Part shown: piece by piece, positions 1 through 14,483 of the stretch | Layout of the letters: every line of letters starts with the position of its first letter | How positions within the stretch are numbered: the stretch's first letter is position 1 | From: Sporosarcina sp. FSL K6-1522 | GTDB taxonomy: Bacteria > Bacillota > Bacilli > Bacillales_A > Planococcaceae | Assembly (NCBI RefSeq): GCF_038622445.1 | Contig: NZ_CP152019.1 | Span: 2,826,501-2,890,500, forward strand | DNA: 64,000 nucleotides | Direction of reading: 5' to 3' | Notes under the pieces: model-generated | Seen by the model: the letters and a program-made list of their open reading frames with translations, nothing else | What the model was told of the DNA's origin: nothing | Database searches by the model: none | Program-made: the position numbers and the translations under genes

Positions 1-1
1 A

Positions 2-304
2 AAGTCGACGCTTACTTTGAAGTTTGTGGACACGCAATGTCCATCTAGAAAGAACTTTTTATTTACAGCAAATACGATTACTTCTGTTGACTGTAAGAAG
101 GACGGGCAGGGCTGTGTAGTCACGGTTACTGGTACTGGAATTGTGAACGGAAAACAGTATCCTTTTACGGCTGTGTTTAAAGATCGAGTTGCTCCGGCGG
201 CGAATGATGTTGTACAAAGCTTTGTTATAAACGGTTTCTTTGATCAAAATGGTGCAGTACTTGTCCCGCAAGGTTCCATTACTGCATTGGGCTGTAGGGA
301 ATAA
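2..304 (+). CDS. conserved hypothetical protein, 5' end cut off by window edge
   Basis: The reading frame is open to the left edge, so the gene starts outside the window. About 100 residues are visible, beta-rich with four scattered cysteines and the phrases FKDRVAPAANDVVQSF and VPQGSITALGC. I do not recognise a named domain. No membrane segment is visible. A strong terminator follows 7 bases after the stop, so this is the last gene of its transcript. Confidence 0.6.
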   Translation, partial: KSTLTLKFVDTQCPSRKNFLFTANTITSVDCKKDGQGCVVTVTGTGIVNGKQYPFTAVFKDRVAPAANDVVQSFVINGFFDQNGAVLVPQGSITALGCRE

Positions 305-310
305 CCTTGG

Positions 311-340
311 AACTCTCGGCCATCAAACCGAGAGTTTTTC
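311..340 (+). terminator. rho-independent terminator
   Basis: Nine-base stem AACTCTCGG / CCGAGAGTT with an 8-base loop and a following T-run, directly behind the partial first gene. Confidence 0.85.
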
Positions 341-403
341 CAACACTGGTGATTCTAAAGTAAAAATGAGCCATGGATTAAAAAATATTAAGGAGGAGGA
401 ATC

Positions 404-1702
404 GTGAAGAGTAGTCGCGGCCGATTAGGCCAATATTCATTATTACATTCAGTAGAAAGCTTATCTCCATATCTAGTAGAAACAGAGCTATTTACGGAAG
501 CAGCTTTTTACGTTTGCATAGAAAAGTACAAGGCATTTGTCATTCAGCCTGTTTTTGGTCCTGGGGAGGTTCGTATATTCAGTGAAAACAGTAAGTTTAG
601 GATTGTTTCAAAGACAAACACCATAATATGTGTGGATCGAGAAGAGGTTTATCAACATTTGGTCCGTAATGAAATCAAGCAAAAGTATGCTGTCATTAAG
701 CCCATAAAGATGAATTGTCGATATGCCCAGGGCAATTGTCATTATTTTGTGACCGTTCATCGGCGATCAGCAACATGTGAGTGGCGGTTACACGCTTATA
801 CAGAGAAAGTGAAGACGACGAATGGTCGAGGGATTTATAAGTATTTCCGCCGCGAGATAGCAAAAGTATGCTTGTTAGCAGCAAAACAGCTAGGAGCATT
901 CTTTCCAGCGTGTCATACGATTGTTATTGAAATTGTGTATGACATGAAAGAGGGAATATGGATTCATGATACGGTTTTGCATTATCCAAGAAGTAAATGG
1001 AGCCAGTGTCTCGCACTCACTGTCAAGAGTCTACTAGAGCCCTTCATACCTATTACAGCTTTACTTACTGAGGCTACGTTTAGTGATTTTCTTCACAGAT
1101 ATCATCAAGTCATCATTAAGCCTTGCTACGGGCAAGAAGGTTTAGGAATTGTACAAATATCTAAAACTACTGACCATTCCTATGAAATACATGCAGGAAT
1201 GAAGAAGATGACAAAATCGACTCTTGAAGAAACCTATCGTTTTATCGAAGAACATTATCTTTGTGAAAAGTATTATGTGATTCAGCAAAGATTACCGTTA
1301 GCAACGATCAATGACTGTCCAATGGATTGTAGAGCCATTGTGCAAAAGGTAGATTCGATTTGGAGAGCAACCGGAAAGATTGTTAAGGTCGCAGGCCCAG
1401 GGTTCTTTATAACCAATGCAGCCCAAGAGCTACAATCACTGGAAAACGCCATTCGAAACTCAAACATGCCATATATACCTATTGATTTACTAGAAGACGA
1501 AATAGATGAAATTTGTATCGTTGCTGCCGGATTGCTTGAAGAGAATAAGTCAGGGATTAAGATCATTGGCTTTGACATAGGCATTACAAATTGGGGAGAT
1601 ATATGGATCATTGAGGGCAATGACACCCCCGATCTTTCCATGTTCTATAAACTAGAAGACAAAGAGACTTACCAGGCTATTTTGAAAGCCAAAGGAAATT
1701 AA
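404..1702 (+). CDS. YheC/YheD-family ATP-grasp protein (spore-associated)
   Basis: 432 residues from a GTG start, preceded by the strong ribosome site AAGGAGGAGG. The C-terminal half (about 225-430) is an ATP-grasp fold: nucleotide-binding segment VIIKPCYGQEGLGI near residue 237 and the metal-binding end WIIEGNDTPD near 405. The family is known from B. subtilis YheC/YheD, endospore coat-associated proteins of unknown substrate; ATP-grasp enzymes join a carboxylate to an amine through an acyl-phosphate. The next gene on the same strand, 109 bp on, is a Mur-type ligase, suggesting the two work on one peptide or polymer. Family call is firm, substrate unknown. Confidence 0.8.
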   Translation: MKSSRGRLGQYSLLHSVESLSPYLVETELFTEAAFYVCIEKYKAFVIQPVFGPGEVRIFSENSKFRIVSKTNTIICVDREEVYQHLVRNEIKQKYAVIKPIKMNCRYAQGNCHYFVTVHRRSATCEWRLHAYTEKVKTTNGRGIYKYFRREIAKVCLLAAKQLGAFFPACHTIVIEIVYDMKEGIWIHDTVLHYPRSKWSQCLALTVKSLLEPFIPITALLTEATFSDFLHRYHQVIIKPCYGQEGLGIVQISKTTDHSYEIHAGMKKMTKSTLEETYRFIEEHYLCEKYYVIQQRLPLATINDCPMDCRAIVQKVDSIWRATGKIVKVAGPGFFITNAAQELQSLENAIRNSNMPYIPIDLLEDEIDEICIVAAGLLEENKSGIKIIGFDIGITNWGDIWIIEGNDTPDLSMFYKLEDKETYQAILKAKGN

Positions 1703-1811
1703 AACAGTGTATTCAATCTTGCAGGAAGTGAGAGAAGCAAAATTACGATGCAGTACCCATACATTAAAAATCTGCGTTTCATACTATAGGTAGAGGAAAG
1801 GAGGCATCATA

Positions 1812-3200
1812 TTGAAACCTTTACTAGTGAAAGATATTCGAGAATTACTTCAAGGTGAATTGATTAGTGGTTCGGAAAACTGGCAGGTCAAGGATGCTAT
1901 TTATTATAAACGCCATGATCTAACGGAGCAGCATACACTGCTATTTGTTAGTAGAAGCGACTCTGTTAATTGGCAGGAAATTAATCAGAAAGGCCCTTCT
2001 CTTGTGATATCAGATAAGCCTTTATCAGAGCTGAAAAATGCCTTGTCAAATACGACTGTCATTAAAGTGGCTAGCCTTGTTCAATCCTATTGGAAATTTA
2101 TCAAGTACTATCGTGGTCTTTTTACGATACCCGTCGTTACAATTACGGGAACATGTGGGAAAACAACAACGAAAGATATGATTACCCATATGTTAAGTAA
2201 GGAGCGCAATGTCCAAGCTTCTGTCAGCAGTAAAAATGAACCGAGAAGATCACTCCCTTATTTGATGGGGATTGATGATCAGACAGAGGCGGCAGTTTTT
2301 GAGCATGGGCTAGGAAATTCGGGTAATATCACCCATCAGTGCATGATTTACCAGCCTACGATTGGAATCATTACGACAATCGGTGTGCATCATTTAGATG
2401 GCTGTAAAAACCTAGAAGGTTATATTCGTGCGAAAGCAGAAATAGTAGATGGAATAAAGAAAGGCGGTACATTGATTCTAAATGCAGATGACATAAATAC
2501 GAGAAAGATTCCTTTGCAAGCATTCGAAGGAAAGATTGTCTATTTTGGAGTTGGCATGCGTGCAGACTTTAGAGCTTCGACAATTCAATTTGCAAATCAT
2601 GGAATGACTTTTCAACTTCACTATAACAAAAAGACATACGAAGCTTTTATACCTGGATACGGGGAACACCAAGTCTACAACGCACTTGCTGCGCTAGCGG
2701 CTGTAAACGAGATGGGGATGGACCTAAACGAAGCGATTTCTTATCTCGCAACGTTTAAAAACATGACGAGACATTTGGAATTTTCCAATGGGGTAGGCGG
2801 CAGTACAATTATTGATGATACATGGACAAATAACCCGACTTCTGTGGAAGCTGCATTAAAAGTTCTCGATTCAATTGGTCAAGGGAAAAATGTCATTCTT
2901 GTATTGGGGGACATTAATCGATTAGGGCAGTTTGAAAAGAAATATCATCGCGAAATAGGCCGTTTGGTTGCTAAGCGCAACGTTCACACATTAATTACGA
3001 TAGGCAGCAAGGCAGAAGAAATAGCAAGACAAGCGATTCGCGATGGCAGCACAGCAACGATCCATATGTTTAAAGAGGTCAAAGGGCTGAAAGAGTTGCT
3101 AGACCCTATTCTTGATAGTGAGGCGATTCTGCTTATAAAGGGACCCATGTCAAGCCGATCCATGATTGACTTTGCGAATAGTTTAAAATTGAATCCATGA
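1812..3200 (+). CDS. MurF-like Mur ligase family protein
   Basis: 462 residues from a TTG start behind GGAAAGGAGG. It has the MurF layout: N-terminal substrate domain, central ATPase with P-loop TGTCGKTTTK (about 112-121), the lysine in IRAKAEI (about 207-212) that is carbamoylated in Mur ligases, and a C-terminal domain with VLGDINRLG. Mur ligases form amide bonds with ATP. The usual MurF substrate stretch (NNHIG-type) reads SSKNEPRRSLPYLM here, and the gene sits outside any cell-wall (dcw or ddl-murF) cluster, so I infer a specialised paralogue rather than the housekeeping enzyme. Partner is probably the upstream ATP-grasp protein. Confidence 0.8.
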   Translation: MKPLLVKDIRELLQGELISGSENWQVKDAIYYKRHDLTEQHTLLFVSRSDSVNWQEINQKGPSLVISDKPLSELKNALSNTTVIKVASLVQSYWKFIKYYRGLFTIPVVTITGTCGKTTTKDMITHMLSKERNVQASVSSKNEPRRSLPYLMGIDDQTEAAVFEHGLGNSGNITHQCMIYQPTIGIITTIGVHHLDGCKNLEGYIRAKAEIVDGIKKGGTLILNADDINTRKIPLQAFEGKIVYFGVGMRADFRASTIQFANHGMTFQLHYNKKTYEAFIPGYGEHQVYNALAALAAVNEMGMDLNEAISYLATFKNMTRHLEFSNGVGGSTIIDDTWTNNPTSVEAALKVLDSIGQGKNVILVLGDINRLGQFEKKYHREIGRLVAKRNVHTLITIGSKAEEIARQAIRDGSTATIHMFKEVKGLKELLDPILDSEAILLIKGPMSSRSMIDFANSLKLNP

Positions 3201-3248
3201 AAAAGAGAAGCATTCGACCACATTTGTGATGAATGCTTCTCTTTTTTT
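3200..3248. terminator. bidirectional terminator
   Basis: Perfect stem of about 16 bases (arms 3200-3215 and 3231-3246) with A-run on the left and T-run on the right; serves the Mur ligase gene and the convergent NlpC/P60 gene. Confidence 0.9.
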
Positions 3249-3257
3249 ATGGATTCA

Positions 3258-4601
3258 TTAAAGTACACGACGTGCTGAAATATAGTTTTTCTTAGCCCAA
3301 TCGGAGTTGAGACTCTCTTTCATAACTGAACCAGAAGTAGAAAGGGAAATAAATTGGTTACCTCCCATGTACACCCCAGTTTGCGTCATTTTAGCTCCCT
3401 TATTGTCCGTTGAGAAGAGCAAAAGATCGCCCTTTTGAAGGTTGGCTTTTTGAACTACTTTCCCGATTTGCGCTTGTTGACTTGCTGTTTTATATTTCAG
3501 GTCAATGCCTTGGTTTTTATACACATAATACGTAAAGCCAGCTCCCGTAAATGTTAAGTTTTTTTCATCATATCCATAACCAAATTTCGCTTTCCCTATC
3601 AGACTGGATGCGAAATTGACGAGTTTATCAGCCGATGATGTACTAGCGGCAGGCGGCGCGACGATCGATGTATTATTGTCAGTCAAAACACGTTTTGCTG
3701 TTATAAAACGTTGATCGTAATAGTCAACGAAAAGAACACGAGTGAGGATTCCGTTCGAATTCGGAATAATAATCCTGTGATCTCCTGCGTAAATCGCGAC
3801 TAAACCTGGTGTTTTTGATCCAATCGCATTACTGAAGAAAATCAAGTCACCTTTCTTCAAGTTCGCTCGTGAGACGGTTGTTCCTACCTTCATTTGGTCG
3901 TTAAGATTGGTCGACCCAAGCGTTACCCCATTTTTGTTATATACATAGTTAACGAATCCTCCGCCTGTAAACTTCATTGCTTTTTCATCGTTAACAGTGC
4001 CCATTGTGACTTTATTCATTAAATCATAAGAAAGGCCAACAATGTTATCCCCTTTAGTTGCAGGATTTGAAGGGAGTAAACTTGGCAGAACTCTTCGGGC
4101 CGTAATGTAACTGTCTTTATAATAAGGTTTGCTGTTTAAATCAGAAATCACAATCTTTTGTGTTGGGTCTGCCATTTGAATCACTTTATTATCACCGATA
4201 TACATCGCTACATGATCCGGCGTCTTCGTTCCTTTGCTAGAGAAGAAAAGTAGATCCCCTTTTTGTAGTTGATTCCTTGCTACGTAAGTGCCTTGTTGCA
4301 TCATATAATCTTCATTATACGTCGCTAGATCAACGCCGTTTTTTTCGAAAATATACATAAGAAAAGTTGCACAAGAGAATTTGTAAGGGGCAGTAGGCTT
4401 ATATTCGGTATTGCTGTAGGTAGCTTTCCCGATTAAGCTCTTAGCAGTTTGAATTAGTTGATCCGCCTTTGCTTCAACTGCCGATTGATTGTTCTGGGTT
4501 ACTGTTGCTGCTGATACATGTACTGGATTCAGGGAAGGTACGCCTACTGTGCCTAAACTGATGCCGATAATTAGTGTAGCTGTAACTAAACGTTTTTTCA
4601 T
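3258..4601 (-). CDS. secreted protein with three NlpC/P60-type repeats, only the first catalytic
   Basis: 447 residues. I chose ATG at 4601 because it follows AGGAGGTACC and opens a signal peptide (MKKRLVTATLIIG... to VSAA); a longer frame upstream has no ribosome site. Three domains of about 130 residues, each ending in a TARRVL or SARRVL motif. Domain 1 keeps the Cys (FSCATF, about residue 76) and His (TPDHVAMYIG, about 129) of NlpC/P60 endopeptidases, which cut peptidoglycan stem peptides. In domain 2 these read FTGGGF and PGLVAIYAG, in domain 3 FTGAGF and TQTGVYMG, so both lack Cys and His. Domains 2 and 3 are probably binding modules. WalR-type boxes lie upstream. Confidence 0.88.
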   Translation of the reverse strand: MKKRLVTATLIIGISLGTVGVPSLNPVHVSAATVTQNNQSAVEAKADQLIQTAKSLIGKATYSNTEYKPTAPYKFSCATFLMYIFEKNGVDLATYNEDYMMQQGTYVARNQLQKGDLLFFSSKGTKTPDHVAMYIGDNKVIQMADPTQKIVISDLNSKPYYKDSYITARRVLPSLLPSNPATKGDNIVGLSYDLMNKVTMGTVNDEKAMKFTGGGFVNYVYNKNGVTLGSTNLNDQMKVGTTVSRANLKKGDLIFFSNAIGSKTPGLVAIYAGDHRIIIPNSNGILTRVLFVDYYDQRFITAKRVLTDNNTSIVAPPAASTSSADKLVNFASSLIGKAKFGYGYDEKNLTFTGAGFTYYVYKNQGIDLKYKTASQQAQIGKVVQKANLQKGDLLLFSTDNKGAKMTQTGVYMGGNQFISLSTSGSVMKESLNSDWAKKNYISARRVL

Positions 4602-4707
4602 ATGGTACCTCCTGAAAGTTATGAGATTCGAACTCGCAATTGATAGTAACATAGAAAAGCACAAGAACTTTGAGGGAAATGTTTCCACGGTTCGTACGAA
4701 CAACCTC

Positions 4708-4744
4708 AAAAGCCTTATCCTTAAGGGGATACATAAGGCTTTTT
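4708..4744. other. hairpin between WalR-type boxes and NlpC/P60 gene
   Basis: Eleven-base stem AAAAGCCTTAT / ATAAGGCTTTT. It would lie in the leader if transcription of the NlpC/P60 gene starts near the WalR-type boxes; it ends in a short T-run on either strand. It could be an attenuator or the terminator of an unseen small transcript. The rest of 4602-4894 shows only a 12-base palindrome GTTCGTACGAAC. Confidence 0.5.
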
Positions 4745-4769
4745 ACAATTAGGTTACAGATAGATTACA
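4742..4769 (-). promoter_or_regulatory. three tandem WalR (YycF)-type half-sites
   Basis: Read on the minus strand: TGTAAT, five bases, TGTAAC, five bases, TGTAAA. Each neighbouring pair fits the published WalR consensus TGTWAH-N5-TGTWAH, giving two overlapping sites 11 bp apart. The downstream gene encodes a cell-wall hydrolase, the class WalKR controls in Bacillales. Confidence 0.65.
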
Positions 4770-4868
4770 AGGCATGTTATACGATAGGTTTTATCCTTTA
4801 TTTAGGGGGATGAGGTGGGTATCTTCTATAATGGGTTCGCGATATGATGATGCGAAAGGATTGTTACA

Positions 4869-4908
4869 TAAAAAAAGCGTGCGGCATATGCCATTCACGC
4901 TTTTTCGT
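4869..4908 (-). terminator. terminator of HesB-like gene
   Basis: GCGTG / CACGC stem flanked by A7 and T5; the right arm overlaps the last codons of the HesB-like gene. Confidence 0.75.
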
Positions 4909-5188
4909 ATGAATAAATCAGTTCGTTCAATTTGGGATCGACGTTGACATGTAAGTCATGTTCAAGGAAATACCATTCATCACGACTTTCGATATAGTAC
5001 CGCACACCGTCGCGCTCCGTTATGACAGCCGCTTCGTCTGGCGATTCCATTCTGACGCCGAGTGAAAAACCATCATGTAGTGGGCTTGCTCCACCGTACC
5101 TAGCGAAAAATTGAATACTGTCGCCAGTCTTAACATCCATTTCATCTGTAAACCACTGCAATGCTTCATTCGATAAGACAATTTCCAT
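4895..5188 (-). CDS. HesB/IscA-like (YneR-type) protein
   Basis: 97 residues. Resembles the short HesB/YadR/YfhF family represented by B. subtilis YneR, which lacks the cysteines of true IscA scaffolds; no Cys is present here. Role unknown, possibly a degenerate Fe-S carrier fold. It lies just downstream of plsY on the same strand, with parE-parC divergent, the same order as yneR-yneS-parEC in B. subtilis; this synteny is the main support for the call. Confidence 0.75.
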   Translation of the reverse strand: MEIVLSNEALQWFTDEMDVKTGDSIQFFARYGGASPLHDGFSLGVRMESPDEAAVITERDGVRYYIESRDEWYFLEHDLHVNVDPKLNELIYSYEKA

Positions 5189-5226
5189 ACCTTTACACCA
5201 GCCTTTCAGTTGTTGCTACCATTGTA

Positions 5227-5829
5227 TTACAACCACTTTACTTTTGGCTCAGTTCCCGCCTTGATGCGTCCAATGTTGGCACGGTGGCGATAGAAAATGA
5301 AGGAACCGAATAAACCAATAAGAATGATTAAATAGAAATCGCCTGTACGGAAGTAATGTAAAATGCTATACAAAAACCCGACAACGGCTACAATCATCGA
5401 ACTAAGTGACACCATTTTCGTTAACTTCAAAACGATAAAGAACGTAATGAATACGATGACGAAGACTGGCCAGTTATAACCAAGTAACACGCCACCAGAC
5501 GTTGCAACAGCTTTTCCACCTTTGAAACGAGCGAAAACCGGATACATATGCCCGATTACCGCTAATACGCCTAAAATGAGCGGGTTGATGTTGACGTTTG
5601 CGAAAATTGGTAGGAGTACTAACAAGACAGCGGCGGTGCCTTTCAGAATATCGAGTAAGGTCACTGCAAGTCCTGCTTTTTTTCCGAGTATACGGAAAGT
5701 GTTTGTTCCGCCAAGATTACCGCTACCATGTTCGCGGATATCCGTATTGTAAAACAGTTTGCCGACCCACAGTCCCGAAGGAATCGACCCAAGTAAATAA
5801 GCGATGAGTAAAAGTAAAATAAGTTCCAT
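5227..5829 (-). CDS. plsY: glycerol-3-phosphate acyltransferase PlsY
   Basis: 200 residues, integral membrane protein with about five to six hydrophobic segments. It shows the three PlsY loops: GSIPSGLWVGK near the N-terminus, HGSGNLGGTN (about 35-44) and GHMYPVFARFKGGKAVATS (about 92-110), and ends with a basic tail. PlsY moves the acyl group from acyl-phosphate to glycerol-3-phosphate, the first step of phospholipid synthesis in the membrane. Length and all motifs are standard. Confidence 0.95.
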   Translation of the reverse strand: MELILLLLIAYLLGSIPSGLWVGKLFYNTDIREHGSGNLGGTNTFRILGKKAGLAVTLLDILKGTAAVLLVLLPIFANVNINPLILGVLAVIGHMYPVFARFKGGKAVATSGGVLLGYNWPVFVIVFITFFIVLKLTKMVSLSSMIVAVVGFLYSILHYFRTGDFYLIILIGLFGSFIFYRHRANIGRIKAGTEPKVKWL

Positions 5830-5866
5830 TGTCTACCCCTTTTTTTATTTGTTTATGTATGGTTTT

Positions 5867-5895
5867 AGTTTAGCAGAACGATGTAGTTGCGACAA
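5867..5895 (-). promoter_or_regulatory. putative sigma-A promoter of plsY
   Basis: Minus strand TTGTCG, 17-base spacer, TAAACT, about 40 bases before the plsY start. Confidence 0.5.
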
Positions 5896-6050
5896 TGGGA
5901 TTAATGTAGGGAGCAGTTGAATTGCGATGAAATGGTTAGAAGCGTTTCTGTATTATTCCACCTTTGCCATAGCCGTTATTTGCCTATTCGTGTTTGCAAT
6001 AAATCACCTTCTTCTATACAATTAGTTGAGCAAGCTTCCGGAAACGTTGA

Positions 6051-10519
<4,469 letters not shown>

Positions 10520-10528
10520 AGAATAGGT

Positions 10529-10564
10529 AAAAGTCACGGTCATAAAACTCCGTGACTTTTTTTC
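10529..10564 (+). terminator. terminator of parE-parC
   Basis: Stem AAAAGTCACGG / CCGTGACTTTT followed by T3C. Confidence 0.88.
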
Positions 10565-10617
10565 TTGTCAGCTTTATACTAATTCGATAAGCGAAATAAT
10601 AGAATGGGGATAGAGGT

Positions 10618-11838
10618 ATGTGGAGAAATCGCAATGTTTGGATCATTTTAACGGGAGAAATGATAGCGGGTTTAGGGTTATGGACAGGCATCATTGGCAA
10701 TTTGGAATTTTTGCAGGAGAAGATTCCATCCGATTTTGTAAAAGCGCTCATTTTATCAGTCGGTTTGCTGGCAGGTATCATAGTGGGGCCACTAGCGGGG
10801 AAGGTAATTGATCGTTCTAGGAAAAAGACCGTGTTGCTAGTATCTGGCTTAGGACGAGTGATTAGTGTGATTTTTATGCTCATCGCAATCTCAACGGAAT
10901 CGGTTTGGTGGATGTTGGCCTTTGTTGTAAGTATTCAATTAGCAGCTACCTTTTATTTTCCGGCGCTTCAGGCAACGATTCCGCTCGTTGTGAAGGATGA
11001 TGACTTGCTCGTTATGAACGGTCTGCATATGAATGTATCGACCATTGCACGGGTCGCTGGGACAGCATTAGCGGGCATCATGCTCGTTTACTGGTCGCTA
11101 ATGTCACTTTACTGGGCATCGATGATTGCCTACGGTGCCATATTGTTCTTTACATGGATGTTACAGATTGATGAAGGAGAGAGAAGAGAGGCAAAAGTGA
11201 AGACTGTTGGGAGCAAAGGGGGCTTCATGGAAGTCTTTCCAGTGTTACAAGCGTATCCAGCAGTCGGCATGACGCTTGTAATGACGCTGATCCCTTTACT
11301 ATTTCTCGGTTCCTTCAATCTAGTCGTCATCAATATTAGTATTATCCAAGATTCTGCGTCCATTAAAGGACTCATTTATACATTTGAAGGGCTTGCGTTT
11401 ATGGTTGGTTCGTTTACAGTGAAGTATATTTCATCGAGGTGGAACACGACAACGATTCTCTTTTTCTTTGCCAGCATGGTAGCTGTAGCGGAGTTCATGT
11501 TGTTTTTTGCTGATAGTGCAGTCATTACGCTAGGCGCATTTGCCGTGTTAGGCTTTTCACTCGGTTGCTTTTTCCCAACAGCAATGGTCGTTTTTCAGAA
11601 GCAGATGCCAAAGGAGTACCACGGGCGATTTTTCTCCTTCCGCAATATGTTGGAACGGGTTATGTTTCAAGTGGTCTTATTATCAGCAGGCGCATTCCTC
11701 GATATTATTGGGCTTCAAACGATGGTTATCGTGTTTGGGATGATTAGTTTAAGCATGACGGCATTATTTTTCGTGCAGATGAAAAGAAGAAATATTGTAT
11801 TAGAACAATCAAACCAAAATACCGCAGAAAGCATCTGA
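10618..11838 (+). CDS. MFS transporter (exporter-like)
   Basis: 406 residues, about twelve hydrophobic segments, loop motif GKVIDRSRKKTVLL after the second segment typical of major facilitator drug or siderophore exporters (MFS_3 type). Substrate cannot be read from sequence. Single-gene unit with its own terminator; no regulator adjoins it. Confidence 0.8.
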   Translation: MWRNRNVWIILTGEMIAGLGLWTGIIGNLEFLQEKIPSDFVKALILSVGLLAGIIVGPLAGKVIDRSRKKTVLLVSGLGRVISVIFMLIAISTESVWWMLAFVVSIQLAATFYFPALQATIPLVVKDDDLLVMNGLHMNVSTIARVAGTALAGIMLVYWSLMSLYWASMIAYGAILFFTWMLQIDEGERREAKVKTVGSKGGFMEVFPVLQAYPAVGMTLVMTLIPLLFLGSFNLVVINISIIQDSASIKGLIYTFEGLAFMVGSFTVKYISSRWNTTTILFFFASMVAVAEFMLFFADSAVITLGAFAVLGFSLGCFFPTAMVVFQKQMPKEYHGRFFSFRNMLERVMFQVVLLSAGAFLDIIGLQTMVIVFGMISLSMTALFFVQMKRRNIVLEQSNQNTAESI

Positions 11839-11862
11839 CTTTCTGCGGTATTTTGGTTTTTG
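11811..11862 (+). terminator. long terminator overlapping the MFS stop codon
   Basis: Perfect 21-base arms (11811-11831 and 11839-11859) with a 7-base loop and trailing T-run. The left arm encodes the last residues of the transporter and the TGA stop lies in the loop. Confidence 0.85.
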
Positions 11863-11900
11863 TAATAAATGTCAATTCGATATATCTGCTAACCGATAAT

Positions 11901-12028
11901 TGTTCTGTTAATTTCAAATTATGTATATAAATTTTATATATAAGACCTCGCTAGTACATATATAAAGATATGGCTCGCACTTAGACTATTTATCATCCAA
12001 TTATCCATTCCCGTATCGTCAATTAAGT
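11901..12028 (+). repeat. non-coding repeat copy A (inverted partner at 27665-27795)
   Basis: Shares, in order and on the opposite strand of copy B, the blocks ATGTATATAA, ACCTCGCTAGT(A/G)CATATA, GCTCGC and ATCCA(A)TTATCC..CCCGT. AT-rich, no ORF. Copy B lies upstream of a winged-helix gene in the same orientation; copy A now faces the 3' end of the broken Fic gene. Function unknown. This also accounts for the 259-bp gap here. Confidence 0.6.
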
Positions 12029-12063
12029 GTAAAGGGAAGGGCGTTGTTGATGATAAAAGCAAA

Positions 12064-12092
12064 AACGAACTTTCTAAGTTAGAAAGTTCGTT
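12064..12092 (-). terminator. terminator behind the Fic pseudogene
   Basis: Twelve-base stem AACGAACTTTCT / AGAAAGTTCGTT with an A-rich left flank (T-run on the minus strand). Confidence 0.75.
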
Positions 12093-12097
12093 GGTAT

Positions 12098-12672
12098 TTA
12101 TGCTATGAATGTTAACGTATTTAAGAAAAGTTGCTCGAGTAACTCTTCACTCGTTATAGAACGAATCATCGCCTGCATATATTCATCGCGATCCATTTTA
12201 TCGTATGCCCAAAAGAATTGTTTTGACTTTGCAAAGGCTTGTAGAAAAATACGTGTTGTGCGCCCGTTACCTTCACGAAATGGATGTAACATATTCAATT
12301 CGGCTTTGAAATAAGCCAAGCTTTTCGCAGCATGCTCAAGGGAGTCCCAGTCAGGTTCATTGACCAATTCAGTGAAGCGTATTCATCCATGTGTTGCACT
12401 TGACAGAAGCGCGTGTTGCCTTTCATTAACAGCACATCCCGGAATTGTCCCGCGAAAGGGTAGAGGGCTTGAAATAGATGGTGGTGAAGCTTAACAAACT
12501 CCGCTAGTGAAAAAGCGGAGAATTTGTATGCACCTTTTTCAATTTGCGTTGCACGAATTGAAAAAGTAAAGGCTTCAGCTTGCTCAATCTCGGAAAAGTT
12601 CGTCAAACCTAATACACGGTTAAATTCAGGAGAATCTAATATAAAGGATATGGATATATGGATTTGTTGCAA
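12098..12672 (-). pseudogene. Fic/DOC-family AMPylase-like gene, frameshifted
   Basis: Two overlapping frames make up one Fic protein. The upstream part contains NFSEIEQAEAFTF, LVKLHHHLFQALYPFAGQFRD and GNTRFCQVQHMDEYA; the downstream part continues FTELVNEPDWDSLE and holds the catalytic motif HPFREGNGRTTR followed by the C-terminal helices. The frames meet near 12376-12379, consistent with one missing base. Fic enzymes transfer AMP or related groups to hydroxyl side chains and often act as toxins. An antitoxin helix (S/T)xxxE(G/N) is not obvious. Unless a recoding event occurs, the product lacks its active site. Confidence 0.85.
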
Positions 12673-13410
<738 letters not shown>

Positions 13411-13441
13411 AGCTAAAACACTCCTATCTAACTATGCTAGT

Positions 13442-14212
<771 letters not shown>

Positions 14213-14331
14213 CTAGTGTAATATATACCCATATAGAGAGTTTATAAACAAAAAGATGGGAAAATCGATTGTTTTACTTCTAAAGCCCACTTTATTATTA
14301 CAGAAATTAATAAAGTGTATTTCCTTCAAAG

Positions 14332-14343
14332 GAACACTTGTTC
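14332..14343. promoter_or_regulatory. second LexA-type box
   Basis: GAACACTTGTTC, in a segment that resembles the first box region read on the opposite strand: AAAG(G)AACA(T/C)TTGTTCC and then CACTTT 17 bases on. No gene follows it before the terminator at 14424. Otherwise the 14132-14540 gap holds no gene I can support. Confidence 0.55.
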
Positions 14344-14423
14344 CCTGTGCGGAAAAATAGCACTTTAACTATGATAATGGTGATTAATCACTATAAATGC
14401 TATAAAATTTTTCGTTTATTGAT

Positions 14424-14473
14424 AAAAAACAGCAGTTCAAACTAAACACTCAGTTTGAACTGCTGTTTTTTTA
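14424..14473. terminator. strong intrinsic terminator
   Basis: Stem of 19 bases (arms 14424-14442 and 14452-14470), GCAGTTCAAACT/AGTTTGAACTGC core, flanked by A6 and T7, so able to act on both strands. The obvious minus-strand user is the 40-residue ORF beginning at 14663. Confidence 0.85.
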
Positions 14474-14483
14474 GTATAGCGAT

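Noticed and set aside
1812-3200. Assignment as the housekeeping murF
   Set aside because: The substrate loop differs and the neighbours are not ddl or dcw genes; called MurF-like only.
4708-4744. Riboswitch in the leader of the NlpC/P60 gene
   Set aside because: Only one simple hairpin is visible; no conserved riboswitch core was recognised.
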